Positions 37,195 through 45,722 of a stretch of DNA of 64,000 nucleotides are shown in pieces. Made by a program: the position numbers and the translations under genes. The stretch comes from Nostoc sp. LEGE 06077 (GTDB lineage: Bacteria > Cyanobacteriota > Cyanobacteriia > Cyanobacteriales > Nostocaceae): the NCBI RefSeq assembly GCF_015207705.1, contig NZ_JADEWI010000006.1:146819-210818 (forward strand), given 5' to 3'. The stretch's first letter is position 1. Each line of letters begins with the position of its first letter. The notes beneath the pieces were generated by a model. It did no database searches, was not told where the DNA came from, and saw only the letters and a list, made by a program, of their open reading frames with translations.

Positions 37195-37211
37195 ATGAAA
37201 TCAAGATGAAA
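37195..37211 (-). promoter_or_regulatory. CopR-type box for the SbnA/ANKH operon
   Basis: The only box on the minus strand, read as TTTCATCTTGATTTCAT, identical to those at 5705 and 6202. It lies 290 bp before the ATG at 36904. The region 36905-37448 is otherwise AT-rich and gene-free. Confidence 0.65.
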
Positions 37212-37448
37212 TTTTTTATTTAATATTTAAATTTTCCCAAAATCAGTAGTGATAATTTATTTATGTTAATTAATTAACTTGAGCAGAACGCAAAGTATCA
37301 ACAAAAAAGAGATATTGGATACGTATTAATTACAATCCTATATAATATGTATTACATAATCTATAGCTTTACTTAGAAAAAACAAATGTATTTGCACATT
37401 AAATAACGATAATTATAAATTTTATGAAATCTATTTAATTACTCTAAA

Positions 37449-37474
37449 TTTCATCTTAATTTCATATCGATATG
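37449..37474 (+). promoter_or_regulatory. Distal CopR-type box of the two-component operon
   Basis: TTTCAT at 37449-37454 and 37460-37465, then the second repeat merges into a perfect palindrome CATATCGATATG (37463-37474). The same palindrome follows the box at 49244, so it may be a second element. Confidence 0.65.
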
Positions 37475-37651
37475 TCAAAATTATTATTGACTCAATAAAC
37501 ATCTTGTAAAACTTAGTTTCTATAACTCCTCAAACTAAGCTCACACCATACCTTAGCGAGTTGTTTACTGAGTCTTTTCTATTTAGTGATGTATAGACAA
37601 GATACTAGCCTACTATCAGGTTTTGTATAGCCTAATCCTAATTTTTAAGAA

Positions 37652-37690
37652 TTTCATCCTAATTTCATAAATTTCTGCAACCCTATTAAT
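37652..37690 (+). promoter_or_regulatory. Proximal CopR-type box of the two-component operon
   Basis: TTTCAT at 37652-37657 and 37663-37668 with TATTAAT at 37684-37690 as a -10 candidate, just upstream of the regulator gene. Two boxes in series suggest autoregulation. Confidence 0.72.
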
Positions 37691-37760
37691 AGGGGTATCC
37701 CTATGGCGAACTATGCTAGAATCACAGACTTACAAAGAACTTTTAACTACCCAATTTGAT

Positions 37761-38465
37761 ATGAGGGTGCTACTAGTCGAAGATGAGCCAGATTTGGGGG
37801 CAGCTATTAAGCGTACTTTAAATCAACAAAAGTACCTAGTTGACTGGGTTATGGATGGTAATGACGCATGGGCTTACTTAGAAAATAGTTCGGCGCAATA
37901 TACAGTAGCGATTCTTGATTGGATGCTTCCAGGAATTAGTGGTTTAGAATTGTGTAAAAGACTGCGTTATAAAGGTAATCCTCTTCCTATCCTGATGCTA
38001 ACTGCTAAAGATAGAATGGAAGATAAAGTTGCCGGACTAGATGCAGGTGCCGATGACTATTTAGTAAAACCCTTCGGCATGGTGGAACTTCTAGCACGGT
38101 TGCGGGCTTTGCAGCGTCGTTCCCCCCATTTTCAACCCCAACAATTAACTGTTGGTAACTTGACTCTAGACTATGGCAACAGTACAGTTGTTAGACAAAA
38201 TACAACAGGTGAACAGCAAAGTATTCCATTAACTAATAAAGAATTCCAACTATTGGAATATTTCATGAACCATCCTAACCAGATTGTTACGACTGAGCAA
38301 ATTCGTAATCAAATTTGGGAAGTTAATGCGGAATCTAGTAGTAATGTAGTGGCAGCGCAAATACGTTTGTTACGTCGTAAACTCACAAGTAACGACTGTC
38401 CTAACCCAATTGAAACTTTGCACGGTATGGGGTATCGTCTTAATTTCTCAGATGAATCAAAATAA
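37761..38465 (+). CDS. copR: OmpR/PhoB-family response regulator, CopR-like
   Basis: 234 residues from the ATG at 37761 (MRVLLVEDEPDLG, the canonical start); an in-frame ATG at 37713 would add 16 residues. Receiver domain with acidic pocket VEDEPD, phosphoacceptor Asp in LDWMLPG, Thr in MLTAKD and Lys in LVKPF, then a winged-helix DNA-binding domain (LTNKEFQLLEYFMNHPNQIV, VVAAQIRLLRRKL, IETLHGMGYRLNF). Such proteins bind direct repeats with 11-bp period, which is exactly the TTTCAT-N5-TTTCAT array here. It overlaps the kinase gene by 14 bp. Relatives include CopR, NrsR and RppA; copper is favoured by the CopM and box context. Confidence 0.85.
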   Translation: MRVLLVEDEPDLGAAIKRTLNQQKYLVDWVMDGNDAWAYLENSSAQYTVAILDWMLPGISGLELCKRLRYKGNPLPILMLTAKDRMEDKVAGLDAGADDYLVKPFGMVELLARLRALQRRSPHFQPQQLTVGNLTLDYGNSTVVRQNTTGEQQSIPLTNKEFQLLEYFMNHPNQIVTTEQIRNQIWEVNAESSSNVVAAQIRLLRRKLTSNDCPNPIETLHGMGYRLNFSDESK

Positions 38466-39843
38466 ACTGTTTCGGCTCACCCGCGTTCGTCTAGCTCTGT
38501 ATTACGCTATTGTTATGGGTTTGATTTTAAGCCTATGTGCCTTTAGCTTTTACAGGTCTGTGTTTCATGCTCATGTGGTAGCTTTAGACAGTGAAATTGA
38601 GACTGTAGCTGGGACACTGCACGACAGTATTGAACTAAAACTTCAGTCACCTGGACGTTTGGAACCATTAGTAAATCAGTTATTTCCAAATACAGGTAAC
38701 TGTAGAATTGGGGCTAGTAATTGTATTCAAGAACAGCCGCATCCTAAACGTCATCTTCTGGGTATTGTTACTAAAACTAGCTACTATATACGTTTTTTTG
38801 ATACTTCAGGCAAATTAATTGCTAATGCTGGTTATTATCCAGAGGGATTACCTAATATTTTCAATCCAAAAACTTGGCAATTTCTCAAAGATAGCAAAGG
38901 CAACGAATACCATCAAATTACTCTATCTCTGCATACCCAAAATTATCAAGATTGGGGATATATGCAAGTAGGGCGAAGTCTAGAAGAGTTTAATCATTAT
39001 TTGGATAGCGTAAAGCTAATTTTGATATTAGGGCTGCCGATGGCTATGGTTATGATTGCAGGTGCCAGTTGGTGGTTGTCAGGATTAGCGATGCAGCCAA
39101 TTTATCAGTCATATCGACAAATTCAACAGTTTACAGCCGATGCTGCACATGAATTACGAACGCCTTTAGCTGCGACAAGTGCAACTGTAGAATCAGCACT
39201 TTTAATATCAGAAATAGATGAACAAGAAACACGAGATATATTGCAAACTATACAGCGTCAAAATCAGAGGCTAACAACTTTAGTCGTTGACTTATTGATG
39301 CTAGCACGTTTAGATAGACAAGCTCAAAAGTTACAGCACGAAGTTTGTTGTTTAAATGATATTGTTAGCGATTTAATTGAAGAATTTGAAGCGATGGCAA
39401 CTACCGCAGGAGTAAAGTTGACATCATCAATCCGAGTTAAGCAAAATATGAATGTTATAGGGAATTCCGATCAGCTTTATCGATTGGTTTCTAACTTAAT
39501 TGTCAATGCAATTCAATATACACTCAAAGGAGGCGAAGTCACAGTTATCTTAGAAAGCAATGATAATTATGCTGTAATTAAAGTTCAAGATACAGGTATT
39601 GGTATCCCACAACATGAACTGAGGCGAGTTTTTGATCGTTTTTATCGGGTAAGTAGCGATCGCTCTCGTAACACTGGTGGTTCTGGATTAGGATTAGCCA
39701 TTGCTCAAGCAATTGTTCAGGCACACCACGGTAGTATAGACGTGCAAAGTGAGTTAGGTAAAGGCAGTACCTTTACTATTAAGTTACCCTTCAAAGTTCT
39801 GCGATTGGGCGTAGTCCAACGCCTGGATGCGGAGTGGGAATAA
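38452..39843 (+). CDS. copS: Sensor histidine kinase, CopS-like
   Basis: 463 residues from the ATG at 38452, overlapping the regulator stop. TM1 (RLALYYAIVMGLILSLCAF), a periplasmic sensor of about 150 residues with a Cys pair (NCRIGASNCIQ) and several His, TM2 (LILILGLPMAMVMIAGASWW), then HisKA with the H-box AAHELRTPLAATSA and HATPase with NLIVNAIQYTLKGG, DTGIGIP and GGSGLGLAIAQA. Senses periplasmic metal, most likely copper. The last 16 codons (VLRLGVVQRLDAEWE) come from an interspersed GGGCGTAG-type repeat that has extended the reading frame. Confidence 0.86.
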   Translation: MNQNKLFRLTRVRLALYYAIVMGLILSLCAFSFYRSVFHAHVVALDSEIETVAGTLHDSIELKLQSPGRLEPLVNQLFPNTGNCRIGASNCIQEQPHPKRHLLGIVTKTSYYIRFFDTSGKLIANAGYYPEGLPNIFNPKTWQFLKDSKGNEYHQITLSLHTQNYQDWGYMQVGRSLEEFNHYLDSVKLILILGLPMAMVMIAGASWWLSGLAMQPIYQSYRQIQQFTADAAHELRTPLAATSATVESALLISEIDEQETRDILQTIQRQNQRLTTLVVDLLMLARLDRQAQKLQHEVCCLNDIVSDLIEEFEAMATTAGVKLTSSIRVKQNMNVIGNSDQLYRLVSNLIVNAIQYTLKGGEVTVILESNDNYAVIKVQDTGIGIPQHELRRVFDRFYRVSSDRSRNTGGSGLGLAIAQAIVQAHHGSIDVQSELGKGSTFTIKLPFKVLRLGVVQRLDAEWE

Positions 39844-39860
39844 TCCCCAAAATTGGATAT

Positions 39861-39890
39861 GTCACTGTAAGGATAAAGTGACTGTTTTTT
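39861..39890 (+). terminator. Terminator of the two-component operon
   Basis: GTCACT (39861-39866) pairs with AGTGAC (39877-39882), followed by TGTTTTTT (39883-39890). The rest of 39891-40186 contains no supported gene. Confidence 0.65.
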
Positions 39891-40186
39891 AACTATAAAG
39901 TGACCGCTCAACAGAATCTGTGACTGAAGCGTATTTGAAAGATTGAATGCGTAAGCGTTGCCTAACGAAGTTATCACTTGTAAATTATGACCAAAGTAGG
40001 GCAATGTAAAAATAAGCATTCCGGGTTTTAAGAGCGGCCACCTTATCCTTTAATTCCGTCCACATTATCTCTTAAGTGAAAATGGTCTTGTCAAGGCTAT
40101 GTTCCAGCTTTGATAAATATGCCCCCTCCCCCTATTAGTGTTAAAATCTTACTATAAAAGACTTTTATAACTATGCCCCTTGGTAA

Positions 40187-41578
40187 ATGAATACCTTGAT
40201 ATTTTTCCGCAGCTTGAAAAATCCGGTATTTGCAAGGCTGTACGCTGCTCAGACTACTAGTTTATTGGGTGATGCACTTACTTGGGTGGGTTTAGCCCTT
40301 CTTGCCTTTGATTTAGCTGGAAAGAATGCGGGGGTTGTGCTTTCAGTAGCTCTAACTCTGCGTGTAACTGCTTTTGTATTGCTGTCTCCTCTTGCAGGTG
40401 CGATCGCAGACCGCTTCGACCGCAAGAAAATCATGGTCGTAACTCACATATTCAGAATGTTAATTGTGAGTATGTTGCCTTTTGTGACGCAAATTTGGCA
40501 AGTTTACGTATTGATATTTGCGCTTAATGTTTTTAATGCTTTTTTTACTCCAACTTACCAAGCCACAATTCCATTAGTTACGGGTGAGAATGACTATGCA
40601 GGGGCGATTGCACTTTCGTCCGCTACTTACCAATTGCTTGGTGTACTTGGCCCTGGTATCGCTGGAAGTGTCGCCGCCTTCATTGGTGCAAGACAAGTCT
40701 TCTTTTTGGATGCTCTCAGCTTTGCGATCGCGGCAATCTTAATCTTCACCCTACCAGGTCAGCTCGTAGTTGCACAAAATCAGCAGCCTTCCAGAACAAC
40801 ACGCCGAACATGGGGAGACATTCAAGACGGTACAACTCGCCTGCTTACAGATGCACCTATTCGTTACGCACTAGCAATGCAGTTGGTCGCATCAATTGCC
40901 GGAGCGCAAATCTTAGTCAATACTGTTGGCTATGTCCAAGGTACACTTAAGTTTGGAGAAGTGCAGTACGGCTGGGTGATGGCAGCTTTTGGGATTGGTG
41001 CAACTCTGTGTGCAGTTATTTATGGTACGTTCAATAGAAGTTTGTCGCGTACAACGTTTGTTTTGATTGGTGCAACTTTGATCACCTTGGCTTTATTACC
41101 TGCCAACTACGCAAATTTAACAGTATTGATGGTCTTATGGTTGGTAGCGGGTGCGGGGCAAAATTTAGTCAACTTACCTACTCAGACATTAATTGCAGAC
41201 CGTATCCCCACTGCTATACAAGGGCGAGTTTATGGCGCACACTTTGCCTGGAGTCATCTTTGGTGGGCAATCTCCTACCCTCTTGCGGGTTGGTTAGGAA
41301 GTCACTTTGCTGAACGTGAGTTTATTTATGGTAGTTTAGTAGGCTTGATGCTGCTAGTGATAGTGCAAATTACCCTCTCGCCTCATCCACATGAACACGA
41401 ACATCTACACTATGTTACTGTGCATAAACATAAACACATCCACGATGAATACCATCAGCATGACCACGATGAGGGGATAGTTATAGCTGAACCTCACAAC
41501 CATCTTCACGAACACACGAGGATTCTTTATCACACTCACCCTCACACTAGGGACATTCACCACCGCCATAGTCATTAA
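40187..41578 (+). CDS. MFS metal exporter with His-rich C-terminal tail (NrsD-like)
   Basis: 463 residues. Twelve membrane segments of the major facilitator fold (LLGDALTWVGLALLAFDLAG; loop 2-3 motif GAIADRFDRKKIMV) followed by a 65-residue cytosolic tail with more than twenty histidines (HPHEHEHLHYVTVHKHKHIH, EYHQHDHDE, HLHEHTRILYHTHPHTRDIH). Synechocystis NrsD, an MFS nickel exporter, has such a tail. Nickel or cobalt export is the likely role. No box of either regulon is seen upstream. Convergent with the MscS gene. Confidence 0.85.
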   Translation: MNTLIFFRSLKNPVFARLYAAQTTSLLGDALTWVGLALLAFDLAGKNAGVVLSVALTLRVTAFVLLSPLAGAIADRFDRKKIMVVTHIFRMLIVSMLPFVTQIWQVYVLIFALNVFNAFFTPTYQATIPLVTGENDYAGAIALSSATYQLLGVLGPGIAGSVAAFIGARQVFFLDALSFAIAAILIFTLPGQLVVAQNQQPSRTTRRTWGDIQDGTTRLLTDAPIRYALAMQLVASIAGAQILVNTVGYVQGTLKFGEVQYGWVMAAFGIGATLCAVIYGTFNRSLSRTTFVLIGATLITLALLPANYANLTVLMVLWLVAGAGQNLVNLPTQTLIADRIPTAIQGRVYGAHFAWSHLWWAISYPLAGWLGSHFAEREFIYGSLVGLMLLVIVQITLSPHPHEHEHLHYVTVHKHKHIHDEYHQHDHDEGIVIAEPHNHLHEHTRILYHTHPHTRDIHHRHSH

Positions 41579-41630
41579 ACTGCTGTTGACAATATTTTGA
41601 GTAGATATTGGTAAAAATTTATTCACAGGG

Positions 41631-42899
41631 TTAAGATGAAGTGCTGTCACTATCTTTTAGACCGAATGCTGCTTGCCACTTTTGGGGATGAAGCGGCACT
41701 AAAATTCTGACATCGGGGTCTGGTAATCCAATATTCGCTTTTTTCAACGCAGCAACTATCGCCTGTCTAACTGCTGATGTCGTAGCCACAAAATCAGAAC
41801 GCCGCGAATCTGTCCAAAAGCGTGTTTCAACTACAACGTCATCTTGTCCTAACTCTCTTATCCGCACAGAAACCCCCGGCTCATCAAGTACCTCTTGTGT
41901 TGCCTGGGCTGCATTTTTTAATACAGTAACTACTTGTTGCAGGTCGCTATCGTAACCAATGAATAGTTCGACACTGCTACGGCGGATAGGTGCAGCTGTG
42001 TTGTTAATGATCCGAGAAGTAAACACTTCAGCATTAGGAATCAGTACCACACGACCATCGTAGGTACGAAGTTGGGTAGCACGCAATTCTATACGTTCAA
42101 CGTTTCCTTCGGTTTCGCCAACAACAATTTGATCGCCCAACTCAAAAGGACGTAAGACAAGAATTAGCATACCACTAATAAAGTTGGAGATGATATCCTT
42201 AAGGGCAAATCCCAAAGCAAGGCTAGTTAATCCTAATCCAGTCGCCACAGCCTGGGGATCAAAGCCAAAAGCATCGAGGGCAACTATCAAACCAAGTGTC
42301 CAAACGGCGTAATATGCAACCTGCTTAATTAGGTTTTCAACGGTCAAATCTTCAACAATGTGGCGGAAGATAATTCGCATCAGCCAACGTATAAATGTGG
42401 CTATTGCCCAGAAAAGACCAATTACTAAAATAGCAGCGATCGCACGCGGAATAATTGTGATAGCAGATTCTATCAGTCGCCCAAAAGCAGTCTCTACTGA
42501 TGCTTGTACTTCTGCTACAAATCGCCCCCAAGGCGAAAGGCGGCGTTGACTTGCTCGTTTAAGAGCAGCATCAATTGCCTGTGACCATTGGATAGCTAGC
42601 GCATCAACGGTTGTTAAATTGTCTTGAGCATCTGTTGTAGTTAGAGTAACAATTGGTACTCCCGCAGTAGTAATAACACGCTTTTGCTTATCTTGGGAAG
42701 TTTCAATCTGAGGTGGAGAAATTGCTGTTGGATTTTCTAATAACCGATTCATGCGTCGTTCGATTTGCCTTGCTCGATCTGATGCCTTGGTGTTATCCAC
42801 TGCACTTACTCGGAACAATGCACGACCATCTAGACGTACTGTTACTCGTTCATCTTGCGCTCTCACAGAATTGGGTATAGTTATTGATATCACAATCAC
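41631..42899 (-). CDS. MscS-family mechanosensitive channel, signal region probably damaged
   Basis: 422 residues from a GTG at 42899. Extracytoplasmic N-terminal region to about residue 150, three membrane segments (AIAAILVIGLFWAIATFIRW, AYYAVWTLGLIVALDAFGF, LALGFALKDIISNFISGMLILVL, the last being TM3) and the cytosolic vestibule (ELGDQIVVGETEGNVERIEL, RTYDGRVVLIPNAEVF). Upstream in the same frame the sequence reads VRLITRTVITNRLSKLARTRTI, a TGA at 42918-42920, then VFLLTIVIVISITIP, i.e. a positively charged start and hydrophobic core of a signal peptide cut by a stop. A GTG at 42986 with GAGGG upstream would be the original start. The remaining start leaves only a weak signal. Confidence 0.8.
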   Translation of the reverse strand: MIVISITIPNSVRAQDERVTVRLDGRALFRVSAVDNTKASDRARQIERRMNRLLENPTAISPPQIETSQDKQKRVITTAGVPIVTLTTTDAQDNLTTVDALAIQWSQAIDAALKRASQRRLSPWGRFVAEVQASVETAFGRLIESAITIIPRAIAAILVIGLFWAIATFIRWLMRIIFRHIVEDLTVENLIKQVAYYAVWTLGLIVALDAFGFDPQAVATGLGLTSLALGFALKDIISNFISGMLILVLRPFELGDQIVVGETEGNVERIELRATQLRTYDGRVVLIPNAEVFTSRIINNTAAPIRRSSVELFIGYDSDLQQVVTVLKNAAQATQEVLDEPGVSVRIRELGQDDVVVETRFWTDSRRSDFVATTSAVRQAIVAALKKANIGLPDPDVRILVPLHPQKWQAAFGLKDSDSTSS

Positions 42900-43013
42900 A
42901 ATGGTGAGTAAAAATACTCAAATTGTGCGAGTCCGTGCTAGTTTGCTCAAGCGATTTGTGATTACTGTCCTGGTTATTAGCCTCACAATTAAATTACCCT
43001 CGCAAACGTCCAC

Positions 43014-43328
43014 TTAGCCACAAATCAAAATTTTTGATTTGTCTATTCATAAGGTTAATAAATTACTGTTATTGCTTAAAAATAAAGCTATGAGCGATAT
43101 TTGTCTTCATGCTTGCGAAAGAAACCCTGAAGCTAAAAAAGCACAATAGCTTAACGCATTGGCATATTGTATGTTTAGCAATTTTTTAACAGTGTGCGTA
43201 GGCGTAGCCCGCCAAAGGCATCGCCTTGCTATGCGGCTGCAAGAACAAACCCAACAGTTAGAACAACTGCAAGCACTACGCCAACCTTAAAAATTGCTCC
43301 AAATGGAGGTTTCTTGGAGGCGATAGAA
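43014..43328. repeat. Intergenic stretch with Nostoc-type repeat and coding debris
   Basis: A GCGTAGGCGTAGCCCGCCAA repeat covers about 43195-43226. It is followed by a short frame, MRLQEQTQQLEQLQALRQP (43230-43290), which looks like a coiled-coil remnant of a lost gene. No complete gene is supported. Confidence 0.55.
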
Positions 43329-43345
43329 TTTCATTCCAATTTCAT
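43329..43345 (+). promoter_or_regulatory. CopR-type box upstream of the MFS gene
   Basis: TTTCAT at 43329-43334 and 43340-43345 with TCCAA between, 100 bp before the GTG at 43445. GATAAA near 43362 could be the -10. Confidence 0.68.
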
Positions 43346-43444
43346 CGTCAAGTGTGATGATGATAAATGCAATTAACTGTGATTTGACAATTACAGCTTT
43401 CTCTTAACACCGAATTACCAGTCATCAACTCAAAGGTAACAGCA

Positions 43445-44644
43445 GTGACAACAAAAACTTTTCAAACTATCCCCCGTAATGTTTGGGTTTTAGGATTTGT
43501 CAGCTTGTTAACTGATATTAGTTCTGAGATGATTCATTCAGTGTTGCCACTATTTCTAGTTTCGGTATTAGGGGCAGATTTGCTGACAGTTGGGTGGATT
43601 GAGGGAATTGCAGAATCAACTGCTTCTGTACTGAAAGTTTTTTCAGGAGTCTTAAGTGATTATTTAGGACAGCGTAAGAAATTAGCTGTTGTTGGTTATG
43701 GATTATCTACCTTAGTTAAACCTCTGTTCGCATTGGCAACTAGTCCTGCTTGGGTATTGATGGCTCGTTTTGGTGATCGCGTTGGTAAGGGAATTCGTGT
43801 AGCTCCCCGCGATGCAATCGTAGCAGATGTTACCGATAGCGTTAATCGTGGAGCTGCCTACGGTTTGCGGCAATCTTTAGACACCATCGGCGCATTCACT
43901 GGGCCACTAGTTGCATTCATCTTGATGTCTTTTTCAGGACAGAACTTTCGTCTAGTTTTCTGGTTAGCAGTGCTTCCCGGAATTTTAGCAGTAGCCCTTT
44001 TGGCAACTGGCGTGCGCGAACCTGACAATAGAAATAATCGAAGGCAGAATAATCCTCTACATTGGTCTGCTTTGCAAGGTTTGGGTAAAAGCTACTGGGT
44101 GCTAGTTGTGGTTGCATTACTATTTAATCTCGGTAACTCTAGCGATGCTTTTTTATTGCTGCAAGCGCAGCAAGCTGGAGTATCCGCCTCACTAGTACCA
44201 CTTACTCTAGTTGTAATGAATATAGCTTACTCCCTCAGTGCCTATCCAGTAGGATTGCTATCTGACCGCATTGGTAGATTGGGGCTACTAGTGGGTGGAT
44301 TTTGTGTATATGCGTTGGCATATTTAGGTTTTGCATTTGTTAATGCTCCTTGGCAGGTGTGGGGACTGTTTGGGCTGTATGGGCTGCATCAGGGGATGAG
44401 TCAGGGCATATTATTAGCACTGGTAGCAGATAGAGTTCCGTCCCATCTACGAGGTACTGCTTTTGGGTTAATTAATTTAGCTACTGGTGTAGCACTCTTA
44501 CCAGCTAGTTTGTTGGGAGGTGTTTTGTGGCAAACAATCAGTCCAAAAGCAACTTTCATCACTGGAAGTATTTTCGCTTTGAGTGCGATCGCATTACTAC
44601 TGGTATTTGAAAGTGGAAGATGGAAATCAGTAGGTAAAGAGTAA
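43445..44644 (+). CDS. MFS transporter under a CopR-type box
   Basis: 399 residues with a GTG start and AAGG upstream. Twelve membrane segments: LGFVSLLTDISSEMIHSVLP opens TM1, with loop motif GVLSDYLGQRKKLAVVGYGL and RFGDRVGKGIRVAPRDAIVA. This GDRxGKGIRxxPRDAxxA pattern marks a family of bacterial MFS proteins often seen in metal and stress clusters, without a clear substrate. Plasma membrane. No His-rich tail. Its promoter places it in the copper regulon. Confidence 0.85.
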   Translation: MTTKTFQTIPRNVWVLGFVSLLTDISSEMIHSVLPLFLVSVLGADLLTVGWIEGIAESTASVLKVFSGVLSDYLGQRKKLAVVGYGLSTLVKPLFALATSPAWVLMARFGDRVGKGIRVAPRDAIVADVTDSVNRGAAYGLRQSLDTIGAFTGPLVAFILMSFSGQNFRLVFWLAVLPGILAVALLATGVREPDNRNNRRQNNPLHWSALQGLGKSYWVLVVVALLFNLGNSSDAFLLLQAQQAGVSASLVPLTLVVMNIAYSLSAYPVGLLSDRIGRLGLLVGGFCVYALAYLGFAFVNAPWQVWGLFGLYGLHQGMSQGILLALVADRVPSHLRGTAFGLINLATGVALLPASLLGGVLWQTISPKATFITGSIFALSAIALLLVFESGRWKSVGKE

Positions 44645-44751
44645 AAATCTTCATTGCTAGCCATCTCTTTCCAAGTTCTTGACTTTTTCTCTCTACGATA
44701 AACCTGCAAGTTTAGATAAAGTATCGTATCCAGCAGTAAGTAGGAGCAATA

Positions 44752-44859
44752 ATGAACAAAGTTGCAAAGGTCACAAAACTCAAAAACTGTATAGTGGTAG
44801 CCCTAGTAAGGGAAGATTCAGGAGATAGATTACTAGATTACTTTAAACCAGGTGCTTAG
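44752..44859 (+). CDS. Possible 35-residue protein
   Basis: ATG at 44752 with a good TAGGAG seven bases upstream, reading MNKVAKVTKLKNCIVVALVR then EDSGDRLLDYFKPGA. Basic N-terminal third, hydrophobic middle, acidic end. No family recognised. The ribosome site is the main support; the surrounding 44645-44967 is otherwise gene-free. Confidence 0.35.
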   Translation: MNKVAKVTKLKNCIVVALVREDSGDRLLDYFKPGA

Positions 44860-44967
44860 AAGCCTAGTTTGAGCAAAATAACCCAATTTTCGATTCAAAA
44901 TCGTCTTTTCAAGTTCTTGACTATTATTTTGTAAGCTATAAATCCATAACAGACTTAGACATATTCA

Positions 44968-45665
44968 ATGATACGAAAAATTTCTACCTTTTGGTTGCGC
45001 CATATATACCCTCGTTTAGCTCCTTTAATTGCCACGATTGGTATAGTTGGACTTACTGTTTGTCTGCTGATCCTGTTTATTGTCGCCAAGCTTGCTGAAG
45101 AAGTTTTAGAGAAAGAAGCTTTTGCATTTGATACATCTTTCTTATTATGGCTACATCAATTTGCCAATCCGAGTCTTAATAATTTAATGTTATTTCTAAC
45201 AAATCTCGGTAATCCAAAGACAGTAGTAGTAGTCGCAGCAATGACTTTAGGAATACTTTGGTGGCGACGTTACCGAGTAGAAACATATATTTTTGTGCTT
45301 ACTTGTATAGGAGGGTTAACTCTAAATACAGGTTTAAAGTTATTTTTTCAAAACCCCGTCCGCAACTTTAGACACTTTTGATTTCTGAAAAATCTTTCAG
45401 TTTTCCTAGCGGTCATGCACTAGGTTCTATGGTATTGTATGGTTTTATTGCCTATATACTAGCTACTTATTATCCTCAATTTTCGCGGTTAATCTATGTT
45501 TTAGCGGTTATTTTAATTGTGGCAATTGGTATTAGTCGCCTATATTTAGGAGTATATTGGCCGACAGATGTAATTGCTGGGTATGGTGTTGGATTTTTGT
45601 GGTTAATGATATGTATCACGGTGCTGAAACTACAGAAATTCAGGCAAGGAAAATTACTAGAGTAA
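44968..45665 (+). pseudogene. PAP2-family phosphatase, frameshifted and carrying an amber codon
   Basis: The first frame (44968-45381) gives membrane segments and ends LKLFFQNPVRNFRHF; the second (45378-45665) resumes with ISEKSFSFPSGHALGSMVLY and ends with ISRLYLGVYWPTDVIAGYGV. Together they contain the PAP2 motifs 2 (PSGH) and 3 (SRxYLGVHWPxDV). Motif 1 (KxxFQRPRPQLW) is broken: adding one C in the run at 45354-45357 restores NPRPQL, after which a TAG at 45369-45371 stands where Trp is expected. Two lesions make this a true pseudogene. Intact members remove phosphate from lipids or undecaprenyl pyrophosphate. Confidence 0.8.
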
Positions 45666-45674
45666 AACCTTTAA

Positions 45675-45693
45675 TAACGTTCGCTAAACGTTA
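45675..45693. terminator. Hairpin between convergent genes
   Basis: TAACGTT, loop CGCTA, AACGTTA, between the PAP2 pseudogene and the zinc ATPase gene. Short, so only a modest terminator. Confidence 0.5.
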
Positions 45694-45722
45694 CTAATGT
45701 CTGTAGAATATGCGTCATTTGT

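Noticed and set aside
37191..37209. AAGGAG followed by ATG in the 37195 box, read as a tiny leader peptide
   Set aside because: It stops after four codons and is fully explained by the minus-strand direct repeat.
43090..43149. Short Cys/His frame MSDICLHACERNPEAKKAQ
   Set aside because: Attractive metal-like residues, but no ribosome site and only 19 codons; likely chance.
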